A stretch of DNA of 18,628 nt from JACGMN01 sp964522635 (GTDB taxonomy: Archaea > Halobacteriota > Syntropharchaeia > Alkanophagales > Methanospirareceae), in contig CAZFWT010000038.1 of the NCBI GenBank assembly GCA_964522635.1, forward strand, positions 1 to 18,628, in the 5' to 3' direction. The notes under the pieces are model-generated. The model was given only the letters and a program-made list of their open reading frames with translations, ran no database searches and was not told the origin of the DNA. The first letter of the stretch is position 1. Each line of letters begins with the position of its first letter. This document shows, one piece after another, positions 1-7,296 of this stretch. Position numbers and translations under genes: made by a program.

Positions 1-26
1 ATTAAGCGCTTTCTAAAAGGGAAAAA

Positions 27-34
27 TTATACTT
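27..34 (+). promoter_or_regulatory. TATA box candidate for the gene at 79
   Basis: TTATACTT lies in an AT-rich stretch about 48 nt before the ATG at 79. An archaeal start 25 nt downstream would fall near 56, leaving a short leader that carries the AGGGAG ribosome site at 63-68. This is a sequence match only. Confidence 0.35.
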
Positions 35-78
35 ACTTGTGCGGATAACTATAATACCGGAAGGGAGTTCTTTAATCT

Positions 79-630
79 ATGGCCTCGGAACTCATCGAGA
101 AGATGGACGCCCCGCAGCTCCGGGACTACCTCGACTTCCTGCTCTGGCAATACCGCCTTGTTGATGCATTCTGGTTTATCTATGTCGAAGAGCGATTTGG
201 GCTCGATGGCGCTGAAAAGGTCAACGAGCAGGTCTGGGGGAAGACGGCGGAACTCGCGGCTCGCGACATGGTGGCGCGATTCGATATCCAAGAGAAAGGC
301 TTGAAAGGCTTCGTTAAGGCATTGAAGCTCTACCCCTGGGCTTTGATTATCAACTATGAGATCGAGGAGAAGGACGACGAGGTGATTCTCTCCGTTCCCC
401 ACTGCCCGCCACAGGAGGCACGGCTCAAACGCGGCCTGGGTGAGTACTTCTGCAAGTGCATGCATTACGCAGAATTCAAGCGGTTTGCGCACGTGATCGA
501 TCCCCGGATCAAGGTTGGCTGCATCTTCGCGCCGACCGATCCACATCCCGGCGATGTCTTCTGTCAATGGCGATTCACGCTTGCCGAAGAGCCTGTAATT
601 GCAACTGCAAACGATAACGCGGACGAGTGA
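79..630 (+). CDS. DUF6125 / ATC-hydrolase-like family protein
   Basis: A 183-residue soluble protein of unknown role. The C-terminal half carries the pattern I associate with DUF6125, related to the L-2-amino-thiazoline-4-carboxylate hydrolase-like family: Cys109-Pro-Pro, then CKCMH around 125-129, IDPRIKV near 140-146, and an FAPTDPHPGD segment ending in Cys162 and a WRFTL strand. Five cysteines (109, 125, 127, 148, 162) and His108/129/156 could bind a metal or act catalytically; this is inference. The N-terminal half is helical and aromatic-rich. The ATG at 79 follows AGGGAG (63-68) at a slightly long spacing. It stands alone: upstream sequence is cut by the window edge, and a 236-bp gap follows. 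In archaea this family is normally annotated only as a domain of unknown function, so no reaction is claimed. Confidence 0.8.
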   Translation: MASELIEKMDAPQLRDYLDFLLWQYRLVDAFWFIYVEERFGLDGAEKVNEQVWGKTAELAARDMVARFDIQEKGLKGFVKALKLYPWALIINYEIEEKDDEVILSVPHCPPQEARLKRGLGEYFCKCMHYAEFKRFAHVIDPRIKVGCIFAPTDPHPGDVFCQWRFTLAEEPVIATANDNADE

Positions 631-866
631 ATAGCCATCTTTTTCCGTAGTACCAACGAGAGCGGACGCTGCACAAACGCAAGCGGGCTCAGGTAGTTCG
701 TTGGGGCTCGATTCTTGAATAAAAAAGGAATACGAGTTCACACCGCTGGCTTCGATCCTTCCAACTGCTTCTGTGAGTGGCGGTTTGCCCGAATAACGAT
801 GATACTGAAGCATAGCGTAGCAATAAACGTTATTTAGCCAACGAACAATTAAACTGTTGATTATAC
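631..866. other. Intergenic gap, no gene recognised
   Basis: Nothing coding is recognised on either strand. The element CCAACGA (near 652) recurs inverted as GTTCGTTGG (696-704) and again as CCAACGAAC (838-846), so two long-range stems are possible. The plus strand has stops in all frames. One minus-strand frame stays open across the gap but matches nothing I know. Confidence 0.4.
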
Positions 867-1070
867 ATGACAGGGACAGAAAAGGTTCAGTTCCCGGTTC
901 TCGTAGAGGAGGATGAAGATGGCTTTTTTGTGGTCGAATGCCCCCTTCTCCAGGGCTGCTATACGCAAGGCAAAACGCTCGATGAGGCGTTGCAGAACAT
1001 ACGTGAAGTGATCGAGCTGTGCCTTGAGGACGGGGAAGAGAAGGCCGCAGCACTCCAGGGGGCAGTATGA
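867..1070 (+). CDS. Orphan HicB-like antitoxin, tail possibly frameshifted
   Basis: A 67-residue HicB-family protein with the small alpha/beta HicB fold: strand FPVLVEEDEDGFFVVECP, then LLQGCYTQGKTLDEAL and the amphipathic helix NIREVIELCLED. HicB proteins neutralise the HicA mRNA interferase. No hicA follows directly; the next genes are a second hicB and hicA. The tail after residue 60 (AAALQGAV) lacks the usual final beta strand. Shifting frame near 1060 would continue as QYELISIRKK and run to a TGA at 1135-1137, which resembles the missing strand, so the copy may be decayed or carry a sequencing indel. No clear ribosome site precedes the ATG. Family assignment is confident; function as a working antitoxin is doubtful. 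Confidence 0.75.
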   Translation: MTGTEKVQFPVLVEEDEDGFFVVECPLLQGCYTQGKTLDEALQNIREVIELCLEDGEEKAAALQGAV

Positions 1071-1108
1071 GCTGATTTCTATTCGTAAGAAGCTTCTAGC
1101 AAGCGACA

Positions 1109-1115
1109 TATATAT
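1109..1115 (+). promoter_or_regulatory. TATA box candidate for hicBA
   Basis: TATATAT 34-40 nt before the ATG at 1149. A start 25 nt downstream would fall around 1135, giving a very short leader that still contains the GAGGGGGG ribosome site at 1136-1143. It suggests that hicBA has its own promoter, separate from the upstream hicB-like gene. Confidence 0.4.
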
Positions 1116-1148
1116 CAAAAACGTACTTATTAAATGAGGGGGGCTGAA

Positions 1149-1367
1149 ATGCGATTCAAAATCAAGATAGAGCAGGATGAAGATGGCTGGTATGTAGTTA
1201 CCGTGCCCGCTCTTCCGGGTTGTATCTCACAGGGCAAAACTGAGGAAGAAGCTAAGAGGAACATAGCTGAGGCAATAGAATTGCATCTTAGTGCATTAGC
1301 AGAAGATGGCATTCCAATTACACCACGGGAAGGCGTAAAGGAAGCTTTTGTGGCTGTGCATGTATGA
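1149..1367 (+). CDS. hicB: HicB family antitoxin
   Basis: A 72-residue antitoxin of a type II toxin-antitoxin pair. It shows the HicB core: MRFKIKIEQDEDGWYVV strand pair, VPALPGCISQGKTEEEA turn, and helix KRNIAEAIELHLSAL, ending in a short strand VAVHV. No separate DNA-binding domain is present, as is common for short archaeal HicB. An in-frame ATG at 1134 exists, but the ATG at 1149 is preferred because a GAGGGGGG ribosome site (1136-1143) sits about 5 nt in front of it. The stop codon is followed immediately by the hicA ATG, so the two are translationally coupled. The order is hicB before hicA. Its partner is expected to be the toxin at 1368-1625, which it would bind and inhibit. Confidence 0.88.
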   Translation: MRFKIKIEQDEDGWYVVTVPALPGCISQGKTEEEAKRNIAEAIELHLSALAEDGIPITPREGVKEAFVAVHV

Positions 1368-1625
1368 ATGACTGTAAAACTGCCTGTAATTTCTGCTAAA
1401 GATCTTATTAAGGCGCTATCTAAGATCGAGTATTATGTCCGAGACCAGAAGGGGAGCCATATACACTTGAGGCATCCTTATAGAAAGCCGTTAACTGTTC
1501 CTAACCATCCAGAGATCGCAAAAGGAACCCTGAGAGCTATATTAACGGAAGCAGAGTTAACAGTAGAAGAATTTTTGAAACTTCATGAGGGAAATAAATC
1601 GATTTCCCGACGTTCCGAAAAGTAG
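1368..1625 (+). CDS. hicA: HicA family mRNA interferase toxin
   Basis: An 85-residue HicA toxin, a small dsRBD-like protein that cleaves mRNA when freed from HicB (family knowledge). Visible hallmarks: N-terminal helix SAKDLIKALSKI, strand YYVRDQKGSHIHLRHP with the conserved G-S-His (His31) catalytic histidine, TVPNHPEIAKGTLRAIL, and the closing helix LTVEEFLKL. The last 13 residues are a basic tail outside the domain. Length is normal or slightly long. The ATG abuts the hicB stop with no spacer, so expression depends on hicB translation. The flanking DNA is more AT-rich than the metabolic genes to the right, in keeping with an acquired module. Whether the toxin is active cannot be read from sequence, but no key residue appears lost. 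Confidence 0.9.
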   Translation: MTVKLPVISAKDLIKALSKIEYYVRDQKGSHIHLRHPYRKPLTVPNHPEIAKGTLRAILTEAELTVEEFLKLHEGNKSISRRSEK

Positions 1626-1935
1626 TCGACGATGTTTCGCATTTAAGTTAAAAACGGTTGAGACTTTTATTTAAAGGTAAAACTTGATGCTCTGGCTGAA
1701 ATATAAAGGCGATTTTTGAGTAACAACTGCATCGTTCGATTCTTAATGTAGTTTCGAATTACGCTTTGTTCTCTCTCGTTTTTGAAAATTAACGCAGACA
1801 TAAGATCTAAGATAAGCAAATATCCCAGCATACAAACAATACTACTGTGATGGTGGATGTCCCTCTACCCTAAGTTCAAAAACGTCTCCGAATCCGTGAA
1901 AAAGAGTGCACGGGCGAATGAGGTACGATTGATTA
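1626..1935. other. AT-rich intergenic region after hicBA
   Basis: About 310 bp without a supported gene. It has T-runs after hicA (TTTTATTTAAAG near 1665-1677) that could end transcription, and several TATA-like words. An open frame from 1857 is rejected because most of it lies antisense to the ACT gene. No tRNA-like or repeat structure was seen. Confidence 0.4.
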
Positions 1936-2382
1936 TTATATATTCTGCACCTCTCGCCGCGTTGCAATCACGATCCCCGCCTTTTGGAGCACTTCCACCG
2001 CGCCCTTCAGGTCGTCCACACGCAGTATCAGCATCGCGCGCTCAGCCTTCGCCGTTACGAACGCGTAGGCATAGTCCATATTGATATTGTGCTCGCCGAG
2101 CGTCTTCGCAATCTCATACAAGCCGCCTGGAACGTCCTTGAGCTCCACCGCGAGCACGTCCGTCTCCGAGACCGTAAACCCACCGTCCCTGAGCACCTGG
2201 TAGCCCTCCGCCGTATCGTCCACCACCATCCGGATAACGCCAAAGTCGCCCGCTTCCGCCACGGTTAACGCTCGGATATTCACTCCGCCGTCCGAGAGCG
2301 TCTTTGCTACCCGGGCCAAACTGCCCGGCTTATTCTCCATAAAAATCGATATCTGCTTTATCGCTACCATTCCTCTTCTCAC
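1936..2382 (-). CDS. Tandem ACT-domain protein (copy 1)
   Basis: A 148-residue protein made of two ACT domains. The first begins with KQISIFMENKPGSLARVAKTL and the second with VLAVELKDVPGGLYEIAKTL; each has the xNxPGxL turn where ACT domains bind amino acids. The second domain continues with HNINMDYAYAF and ends in an ALL-type hydrophobic strand. ACT-ACT proteins usually act as stand-alone amino-acid sensors or regulatory subunits (family knowledge). The GTG start at 2382 overlaps the stop of the upstream paaK-like gene by 4 nt (GTGA), with an AGAGG ribosome site 5 nt upstream; an ATG at 2370 is the alternative. The coupling means it is co-translated with the ligase. Pairing of PaaK with tandem ACT recurs at 9025-10759, so a role in sensing aromatic or branched-chain amino acids is inferred. 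Confidence 0.85.
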   Translation of the reverse strand: MRRGMVAIKQISIFMENKPGSLARVAKTLSDGGVNIRALTVAEAGDFGVIRMVVDDTAEGYQVLRDGGFTVSETDVLAVELKDVPGGLYEIAKTLGEHNINMDYAYAFVTAKAERAMLILRVDDLKGAVEVLQKAGIVIATRREVQNI

Positions 2383-3683
2383 ACCTGCCTCTTGTCTATT
2401 ACCCGTTTCGCCTTTCCCATCGATCGCGGGATCGACCCGGGCTCCACCAGATCCACTTCTGCCATGATATTCAGCACGTTCTTGAGCTCCTTCGATACCC
2501 GTTTGCTCAGGGTCATCAAATCAGCGATCTTATCGCTGAACACCTGCTCGGTTACCTCGACCTCGACCGTCATGACGTCCAGCGCCCCTTTCCGATCCAC
2601 AATAATCTGGTAGTGGTCACCCACCTCAGGAATCCTCATGAGCACCGATTCGACCTGGCTCGGGAAGACGTTTATCCCCCGCACCACGATCATATCGTCC
2701 GTGCGACCCAGAATCCGCATGATCCGCGGATGCGTGCGCCCGCACTCACAGGGCTCGTTATCGATGATTGTCAGATCTCCGATCCTGAACCTGATGAGCG
2801 GGAATGCCCATTTATCCAGTGAAGTCACCACGAGTTCGCCGCGCTCGCCATCCTCCACCCGCTCGCCCGTATCCGGATCCACCGCCTCGATCAAGAAGAG
2901 GTCAGCCCAGATGTGGATGCCGTTCTGCAGATGGCACTCGGTGAAGAGCGGTCCGCTCATCTCGCTCGTGCCGTAAATGTCATAGGCTTTGACGCCCGTA
3001 GCCTCCTCAATTCGCTTCCGCGTCTCATCCGACCATGGCTCCGCCCCGAAGACGCCCACTTTGAGCTTCGTATCGTCCCTGATACTGATACCCATATTCT
3101 GGGCCACCTCATTGATATAGAGGAAATACGAGGGCGTGCAGGCAATAGCAGTGCTGCCGAGATCCTGCATGAGCTCGATCTGACGCTCGGTATTCCCGGC
3201 GCCGATCGGGAGCACGGTCGCACCTATCTTCTCCGCGCCGTAATGCAGCCCGAGCCCACCGGTAAAGAGCCCGTAACCATAACCCACCTGAATCACGTCG
3301 CCGCGACCCAAGCCGATCGAGGTGAGCGCGCGTGCCAGAGAATCCGTCCACATATCTATGTCCCCCTGCGTGTACCCGACCACGGTGGGCTTCCCGGTCG
3401 TGCCACTGGAGACGTGATAGCGCACCACCCAGTCGCCGGGCAGGCAGAACATGCCGGTAGGATAGGTATTCCGGAGATCGATCTTCTGCGTGAACGGGAG
3501 CTTCGTCACGTCACTCAGCTTCTTGATTTCGTCTGGCTCCACACCCGCCTCCTTGAACCGATCTCTGTAGAAGGATGAATGGGCATAGACAAAGCGTACC
3601 AAAGACCGAAGTCGATCCTCCTGCAACTTGTGCAAATCGTCAACGGGCATTCGCTCAATGTGCGGATTCCAGTACCTGAACAT
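2379..3683 (-). CDS. PaaK family AMP-forming acyl-CoA ligase (copy 1)
   Basis: A 434-residue adenylate-forming enzyme of the phenylacetate-CoA ligase / coenzyme F390 synthetase family (COG1541). These activate a carboxylic acid with ATP and usually pass it to CoA. Visible: phosphate loop SSGTTGKP near residues 92-99, the PaaK hallmark YGYGLFTGGLGLHYGAE, TPSYFLYI, YDIYGTSEMSGP (adenine-binding region), the hinge GRTDDMIVVRGINVFPSQVE, and a C-terminal GKAKRV with the catalytic lysine near 424. A CECGRTH element precedes the hinge. The ATG at 3683 is chosen over an upstream TTG at 3692 because a GGTGAT ribosome site lies 8 nt before it. It is first in an operon with the ACT gene and diverges from livG. 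Substrate is unknown: phenylacetate, indoleacetate or other aryl/acyl acids are possible; F420 (F390 synthetase) is the main alternative. Confidence 0.88.
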   Translation of the reverse strand: MFRYWNPHIERMPVDDLHKLQEDRLRSLVRFVYAHSSFYRDRFKEAGVEPDEIKKLSDVTKLPFTQKIDLRNTYPTGMFCLPGDWVVRYHVSSGTTGKPTVVGYTQGDIDMWTDSLARALTSIGLGRGDVIQVGYGYGLFTGGLGLHYGAEKIGATVLPIGAGNTERQIELMQDLGSTAIACTPSYFLYINEVAQNMGISIRDDTKLKVGVFGAEPWSDETRKRIEEATGVKAYDIYGTSEMSGPLFTECHLQNGIHIWADLFLIEAVDPDTGERVEDGERGELVVTSLDKWAFPLIRFRIGDLTIIDNEPCECGRTHPRIMRILGRTDDMIVVRGINVFPSQVESVLMRIPEVGDHYQIIVDRKGALDVMTVEVEVTEQVFSDKIADLMTLSKRVSKELKNVLNIMAEVDLVEPGSIPRSMGKAKRVIDKRQV

Positions 3684-3718
3684 GAGTATCAATCACCAAA
3701 GCAATCATTGACGTCATC

Positions 3719-3730
3719 CTATAAAAAACC
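3719..3730 (-). promoter_or_regulatory. TATA box candidate for paaK copy 1
   Basis: On the minus strand GGTTTTTTATAG (3730 down to 3719) is followed about 25 nt later by a likely start near 3698, just ahead of the GGTGAT ribosome site and the ATG at 3683. The same TTTTTTAT core precedes the second paaK copy. Confidence 0.45.
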
Positions 3731-3825
3731 ATGTGGTTTCTCCAGCGGTGGTTTAAAGGGAGGAGCGAGGGTTGAATTGAAACGCTGAAACGGGACGGAA
3801 CCGGCGAATCGGTACGCCAGAATAC

Positions 3826-3841
3826 CTTATACATTAATATA
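3826..3841 (+). promoter_or_regulatory. TATA box candidate for livGF
   Basis: CTTATACATTAATATA contains two overlapping TATA-like words. Starts would fall around 3855-3865, some 25-30 nt before the livG ATG at 3888. With the minus-strand box at 3719-3730 it makes the 3684-3887 gap a divergent promoter region. Confidence 0.4.
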
Positions 3842-3887
3842 GCAATGAACCCACCTATTACACACAAAGCCGCGTGGCTCAGGAATA

Positions 3888-4616
3888 ATGCTCTCGATAC
3901 AAAAGGTAAGCAAGCGCTTTGCCGGGATTACCGCAATCAAGGACGTCAGCTTTGAGATCGAGCGAAATGAGATCGTCGGGCTCGTCGGGCCGAACGGCGC
4001 GGGCAAATCCACACTCCTCAATATCATCAGCGGTGTCTACCTGCCCAGCTCGGGCTCGATCTTCTTCGACGGCAGCGACATCACCAACCTGAGTCCCGAT
4101 AAGGTCTGCAAGCTCGGGATTGCGAAGACCTTTCAGCTCGTCCGTTCCTTCCCCGAGTTGACCGCACTTCAGAACGTGACCGTCGGGGCGATGTTCGGGA
4201 ATTCCGTGAAGCTCAGCATGACCGATGCGCGTGTGAAGGCGGAAGCGAAGCTCGAATTCGCCGGCTACCCGAAGGAGAAGATCCATTATCCGGTCAAGAA
4301 CCTGAATGTGGTGGAGCTGAAGCGGATCCAACTCGCACGCGCACTCGCAACTGAGCCGAAGCTGCTCCTGCTCGACGAGGTGACCACCGGGCTGAACCCG
4401 AGCGAGAGCAACGACGCCATCTCTCTGATCCAGAAGATACGCGAGTCCGGGATCACTATTCTCATGGTAGAGCACGTGATGCGGGTGATTATGAACGTCT
4501 CTGACCGGATCGTCGTCCTGCATCACGGCGAGAAGATCGCCGCGGGCATGCCTGCGGAGATCGCGAAGGATGAGAAGGTCATTAGCTCTTATCTCGGCGA
4601 GAAGACCTATATGTGA
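3888..4616 (+). CDS. livG: Branched-chain amino acid type ABC transporter ATPase LivG
   Basis: A 242-residue cytoplasmic ATPase of the HAAT (hydrophobic amino acid) ABC family. Walker A GPNGAGKST at 34-42, Q-loop FQLVRSFPEL near 82-91, Walker B LLLLDE at 159-164, D-loop TTGLNPSE, and switch His196 in VEHVMRVIM. The ABC signature is not LSGGQ: the segment at 138-146 reads NLNVVELKR, matching the degenerate LivG variants that read something like ELTLADRKR in many archaea and bacteria. The C-terminal GEKIAAGMPAEIAKDEKVISSYLG is typical of LivG. Its partners are livF just downstream (31-nt gap) and the permeases LivH/LivM on the opposite strand. The start follows AGGA (3881-3884) at short spacing. 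Substrate may be branched-chain amino acids, but HAAT systems also carry other amino acids, amides or urea. Confidence 0.93.
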   Translation: MLSIQKVSKRFAGITAIKDVSFEIERNEIVGLVGPNGAGKSTLLNIISGVYLPSSGSIFFDGSDITNLSPDKVCKLGIAKTFQLVRSFPELTALQNVTVGAMFGNSVKLSMTDARVKAEAKLEFAGYPKEKIHYPVKNLNVVELKRIQLARALATEPKLLLLDEVTTGLNPSESNDAISLIQKIRESGITILMVEHVMRVIMNVSDRIVVLHHGEKIAAGMPAEIAKDEKVISSYLGEKTYM

Positions 4617-4647
4617 CGCGGCATGTGCGATCTGATACTCCAAAACC

Positions 4648-5352
4648 ATGCTCAGCATAGAAAAACTGAATGTCCTGTACGATAAGGTGCAGGTGCTCTG
4701 GGACGTCTCCTTCCGCGTGAACGAGAGCGAGGTGGTGACGCTGCTCGGCTCAAACGGCGCGGGGAAGTCGACCACAGTAAAGACCATTCAGGGCTTACTC
4801 AAACCACGATCGGGAAGCATCAAACTGTTTGATACGCGCATCGACGGTATTCCCACCTATAAGATCGTGGGTGAAGGAATCGCGCTCGTCCCCGAGGGGC
4901 GCGAGATATTCCCGAAGATGAGCGTCCTCGAGAACCTCGTGCTCGGCGCTTACGTGCCACGTGCACGTGAGACACAGAATGACACCCTTGAATGGGTCTT
5001 CGCGCTCTTCCCAACGCTCGCAGAGCGTAAAAAACAGCTCGCCGGTACGATGAGCGGTGGTGAGCAGCAGATGCTCGCGATTGCACGCGCATTGATGTCA
5101 AAGCCCAAGCTGCTGATGCTCGACGAGCCCTCGCTTGGCCTGGCGCCGGTGGTCGTCTTACAGGTCTTCGAGATTATTCAGAAATTGAAAGAGGAGCGCG
5201 TCACGGTACTGCTCGTTGAGCAGAACGTCCATCACGCGCTCGAGATTTCCGACCGTGCGTATATCATGGAAAAGGGGCAGATCATCCTAGAAGGCAAGGG
5301 CTCTGACCTGCTCAATAACCACTATGTGCGACAGGCCTACTTGGGCATGTGA
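4648..5352 (+). CDS. livF: Branched-chain amino acid type ABC transporter ATPase LivF
   Basis: A 234-residue ATPase, the second nucleotide-binding subunit of the HAAT transporter. Walker A GSNGAGKST at 34-42, LivF-type Q-loop region VPEGREIFPKMSVLENL, full signature MSGGEQQ at 135-141, Walker B LLMLDE at 155-160, D-loop PSLGLAP, and the LivF-typical VEQNVHHAL at the switch position. Length is normal for LivF (about 235). It carries a standard signature whereas LivG does not, so the heterodimer is asymmetrical. It lies 31 nt after livG, clearly the same transcript. Its last codons overlap the 3' end of the convergent livM by 16 bp (5337-5352), so the two transporter half-operons read into each other. 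Confidence 0.93.
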   Translation: MLSIEKLNVLYDKVQVLWDVSFRVNESEVVTLLGSNGAGKSTTVKTIQGLLKPRSGSIKLFDTRIDGIPTYKIVGEGIALVPEGREIFPKMSVLENLVLGAYVPRARETQNDTLEWVFALFPTLAERKKQLAGTMSGGEQQMLAIARALMSKPKLLMLDEPSLGLAPVVVLQVFEIIQKLKEERVTVLLVEQNVHHALEISDRAYIMEKGQIILEGKGSDLLNNHYVRQAYLGM

Positions 5353-6350
5353 GCTGGTGCTGAACCGGACTTCAGCCGGGATTTGATCTTCGCAGGCAGC
5401 GAGACGAGGCCCTTTGGCAGGAGGATAACCACAAGGATGAGCATCAACCCGATGAGTATGTACCGTCCGTAGGTCCACCCGAAGCTCTTCAGACCCTCGT
5501 CCAGCAGGGTAATAACAATAGTCCCTAAAACCGGCCCCGCAATGGTGAATAGGCCGCCGCTGATGCTGTAAATGATGGGCAAAAAGGAGATATCAATGGC
5601 ATAGACTTCCGGCGTTATGTAGCCAAAATGATGGATCTCTAACGCGCCAGCAATTCCCGCGAAGTAAGCGCTTACCGCGAATGCCATCAGCTTATACCGG
5701 GTGACATCGATGCCCATCACCTTTGCCTCTAGTTCATTCTCCCGAATTGCCTCCAGCGCGAGCCCGAATTTCGACCTCATCAGCAGATAGAGAAAGGCTA
5801 CCACGAGCACCGCGATCACGAGCACGAGGTAGTACTCAATCAGGATATAGTTGGGTATCGTTATCGGAATCAAGCGCTTCGCCGGTATGCCGTCCCAGCC
5901 GCCGGTGAGCCAGGAGAGCTCGGCTGTGATGGTATGCACGATCACCGCGAACCCGAAGGTGACCATCGCAAGGAACCACTCTCGCATACGTACACAGGTC
6001 AAACCAATGAGGATGCCGATACCCGCGGCAAATAAACCGCCCGCGAGCATCGTTACGAGCGGTGGAAGCCCCATGCTCTTTGCCAGGATCGCGGAAGCGT
6101 AGCCGCCGATACCGAAGAAAGCGGCGTGCCCCAGCGAGCCCTGCCCCGAGATGGCGAGGAAATTCCAGGCCGAGGCATAAATGATAAACACGAGCAGGAT
6201 GATCAAGACCGTCAGCAGGTAGGGATTGATCCCCAGGAGCAGCGGTAAAAGTAACGCCACGAGCACGGCAATGCTCCCAAGATAGGTTTTCGTCCCCTGT
6301 TCCTTTACTCGCTGAGTAAGTGGCAGTTTTGTGGTACTCGGCAGCTTCAT
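5337..6350 (-). CDS. livM: Branched-chain amino acid type ABC transporter permease LivM
   Basis: A 337-residue inner-membrane permease of the HAAT family. About eight to ten hydrophobic segments are visible, beginning with TYLGSIAVLVALLLPLLLG and LLTVLIILLVFIIYASAWN. The family stretch ISGQGSLGHAAFFGIGGYASA follows, then the coupling-helix region GLALEAIRENELEAKVMGIDVTRYK and the final SGGLFTIAGPVLG. The ATG at 6350 is preferred to an upstream TTG at 6371: it lies one base after the livH stop and has GGGTGA 5 nt before it. It is last in the livK-livH-livM block and ends convergently inside livF. It should form a heterodimer with LivH driven by LivG and LivF. Confidence 0.93.
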   Translation of the reverse strand: MKLPSTTKLPLTQRVKEQGTKTYLGSIAVLVALLLPLLLGINPYLLTVLIILLVFIIYASAWNFLAISGQGSLGHAAFFGIGGYASAILAKSMGLPPLVTMLAGGLFAAGIGILIGLTCVRMREWFLAMVTFGFAVIVHTITAELSWLTGGWDGIPAKRLIPITIPNYILIEYYLVLVIAVLVVAFLYLLMRSKFGLALEAIRENELEAKVMGIDVTRYKLMAFAVSAYFAGIAGALEIHHFGYITPEVYAIDISFLPIIYSISGGLFTIAGPVLGTIVITLLDEGLKSFGWTYGRYILIGLMLILVVILLPKGLVSLPAKIKSRLKSGSAPAHMPK

Positions 6351-6351
6351 G

Positions 6352-7263
6352 TCACTCACCCTTCTCCCCAAAGATGCCGGTCGGCCGTACTACCAGGACG
6401 ATGATCAAAATGAAGAAGGCGATGGTATCCTTCCAAGCGGTGAACGAAAGTTCCGAGCCGAAGAGAGCTGCGAGCGCCTGCAAAAGGAACGGCACTACGT
6501 TCTCCGCGATACCCAGGGTCAAGCCTGCAAGAATGGCGCCGGGAATGCTCCCCAGGCCACCGATGATGATGACCGCAAAGGCCTTAATCGCAGGTATCGA
6601 GCCCATATACGGATTCGCCAGCTGGCCACTGGTCAGCCATAAGCCCCCGGCGACTGCGGCAAGTGCGGAGCCGAGCGCGAAACTAATCATATCCATCCGC
6701 TCCACATTGATACCCATGAGTGCCGCGGCTTCCCGGTTCTGACTCGTGGCACGCATTGCCCGCCCGATGGTTGTTTGCTTCATGAAGAGCTGGAATCCGA
6801 CGAGAAAGAGAATGGTGACGATGATAATGATGAGATAATCCAGTGGTAGCTTGATCGAGCCGGCGGAAAGGAGCACGTTACTGTACGGGCTGTGAATGGA
6901 TCTCGACTCGGTTGACCAGACCACCGCCACGAGATTCTGGAGCAGATAGATCAATCCGAGACTGAGAAAGATCTCATTCAGCTTTCCCGTGCCTCGTATT
7001 GGCCGGAAGCAGGTTCGCTCGATGAATACGCCCACCGCGGCCAGGATCAGTGCAGCCAGGGGAATGACAAGATACGGGTTGAAGTCCGAGAAGCGGTAAA
7101 TCCAAAACGTTGCATACGCTGCGACCATGAGAAACTCGCCATGGGCAAAGTTCACGACCTTCATCACGCCAAAGATTAAATTCAGACCGATGGCGAGCAG
7201 GATATATATACACCCGGCGTACAGGCCCCATATCAAAATCTGAATCAAAAAACCAAGTTCCAT
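6352..7263 (-). CDS. livH: Branched-chain amino acid type ABC transporter permease LivH
   Basis: A 303-residue membrane permease. Signs of LivH: the N-terminal GLYAGCIYILLAIGLNLIFGVMKVVNFAHGEF, a strongly conserved family opening, IERTCFRPIRG, EIFLSLGLIYLLQNL, the coupling region GRAMRATSQNREAAALMGINVERM, and the late KAFAVIIIGGLGSIPGAILAGL followed by a last helix and VVRPTGIFGEKGE. Around eight membrane helices are evident. The ATG at 7263 starts 34 nt after the end of a livK-like remnant (7297). Gene order livK, livH, livM matches the usual liv operon, but the two ATPase genes have moved to the opposite strand. Length is normal. Confidence 0.94.
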   Translation of the reverse strand: MELGFLIQILIWGLYAGCIYILLAIGLNLIFGVMKVVNFAHGEFLMVAAYATFWIYRFSDFNPYLVIPLAALILAAVGVFIERTCFRPIRGTGKLNEIFLSLGLIYLLQNLVAVVWSTESRSIHSPYSNVLLSAGSIKLPLDYLIIIIVTILFLVGFQLFMKQTTIGRAMRATSQNREAAALMGINVERMDMISFALGSALAAVAGGLWLTSGQLANPYMGSIPAIKAFAVIIIGGLGSIPGAILAGLTLGIAENVVPFLLQALAALFGSELSFTAWKDTIAFFILIIVLVVRPTGIFGEKGE

Positions 7264-7296
7264 AGTGCTGAAAAATAGATGAGAAAATAAAAAGAG

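Noticed and set aside
49..1053. Long minus-strand open frame (334 codons)
   Set aside because: It lies antisense to the DUF6125 gene and the hicB-like gene. Its product has no recognisable domain and is low-complexity in parts, and the plus-strand genes have family support. It does stay open through the 631-866 gap.
1857..2084. Small plus-strand open frame before the ACT gene
   Set aside because: Two thirds lie antisense to the ACT gene, and the unique part shows no family pattern or ribosome site.
2913..3578. Plus-strand open frame over paaK copy 1
   Set aside because: Antisense of a clear PaaK-family gene, with no motif of its own.
3771..3792. ATTGAAAC-like word resembling a CRISPR repeat end
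   Set aside because: It occurs once, with no spaced repeats around it and no cas genes in the window.
3879..4787. Minus-strand open frame of 302 codons over livG
   Set aside because: Antisense shadow of livG, whose ATPase motifs are unmistakable.
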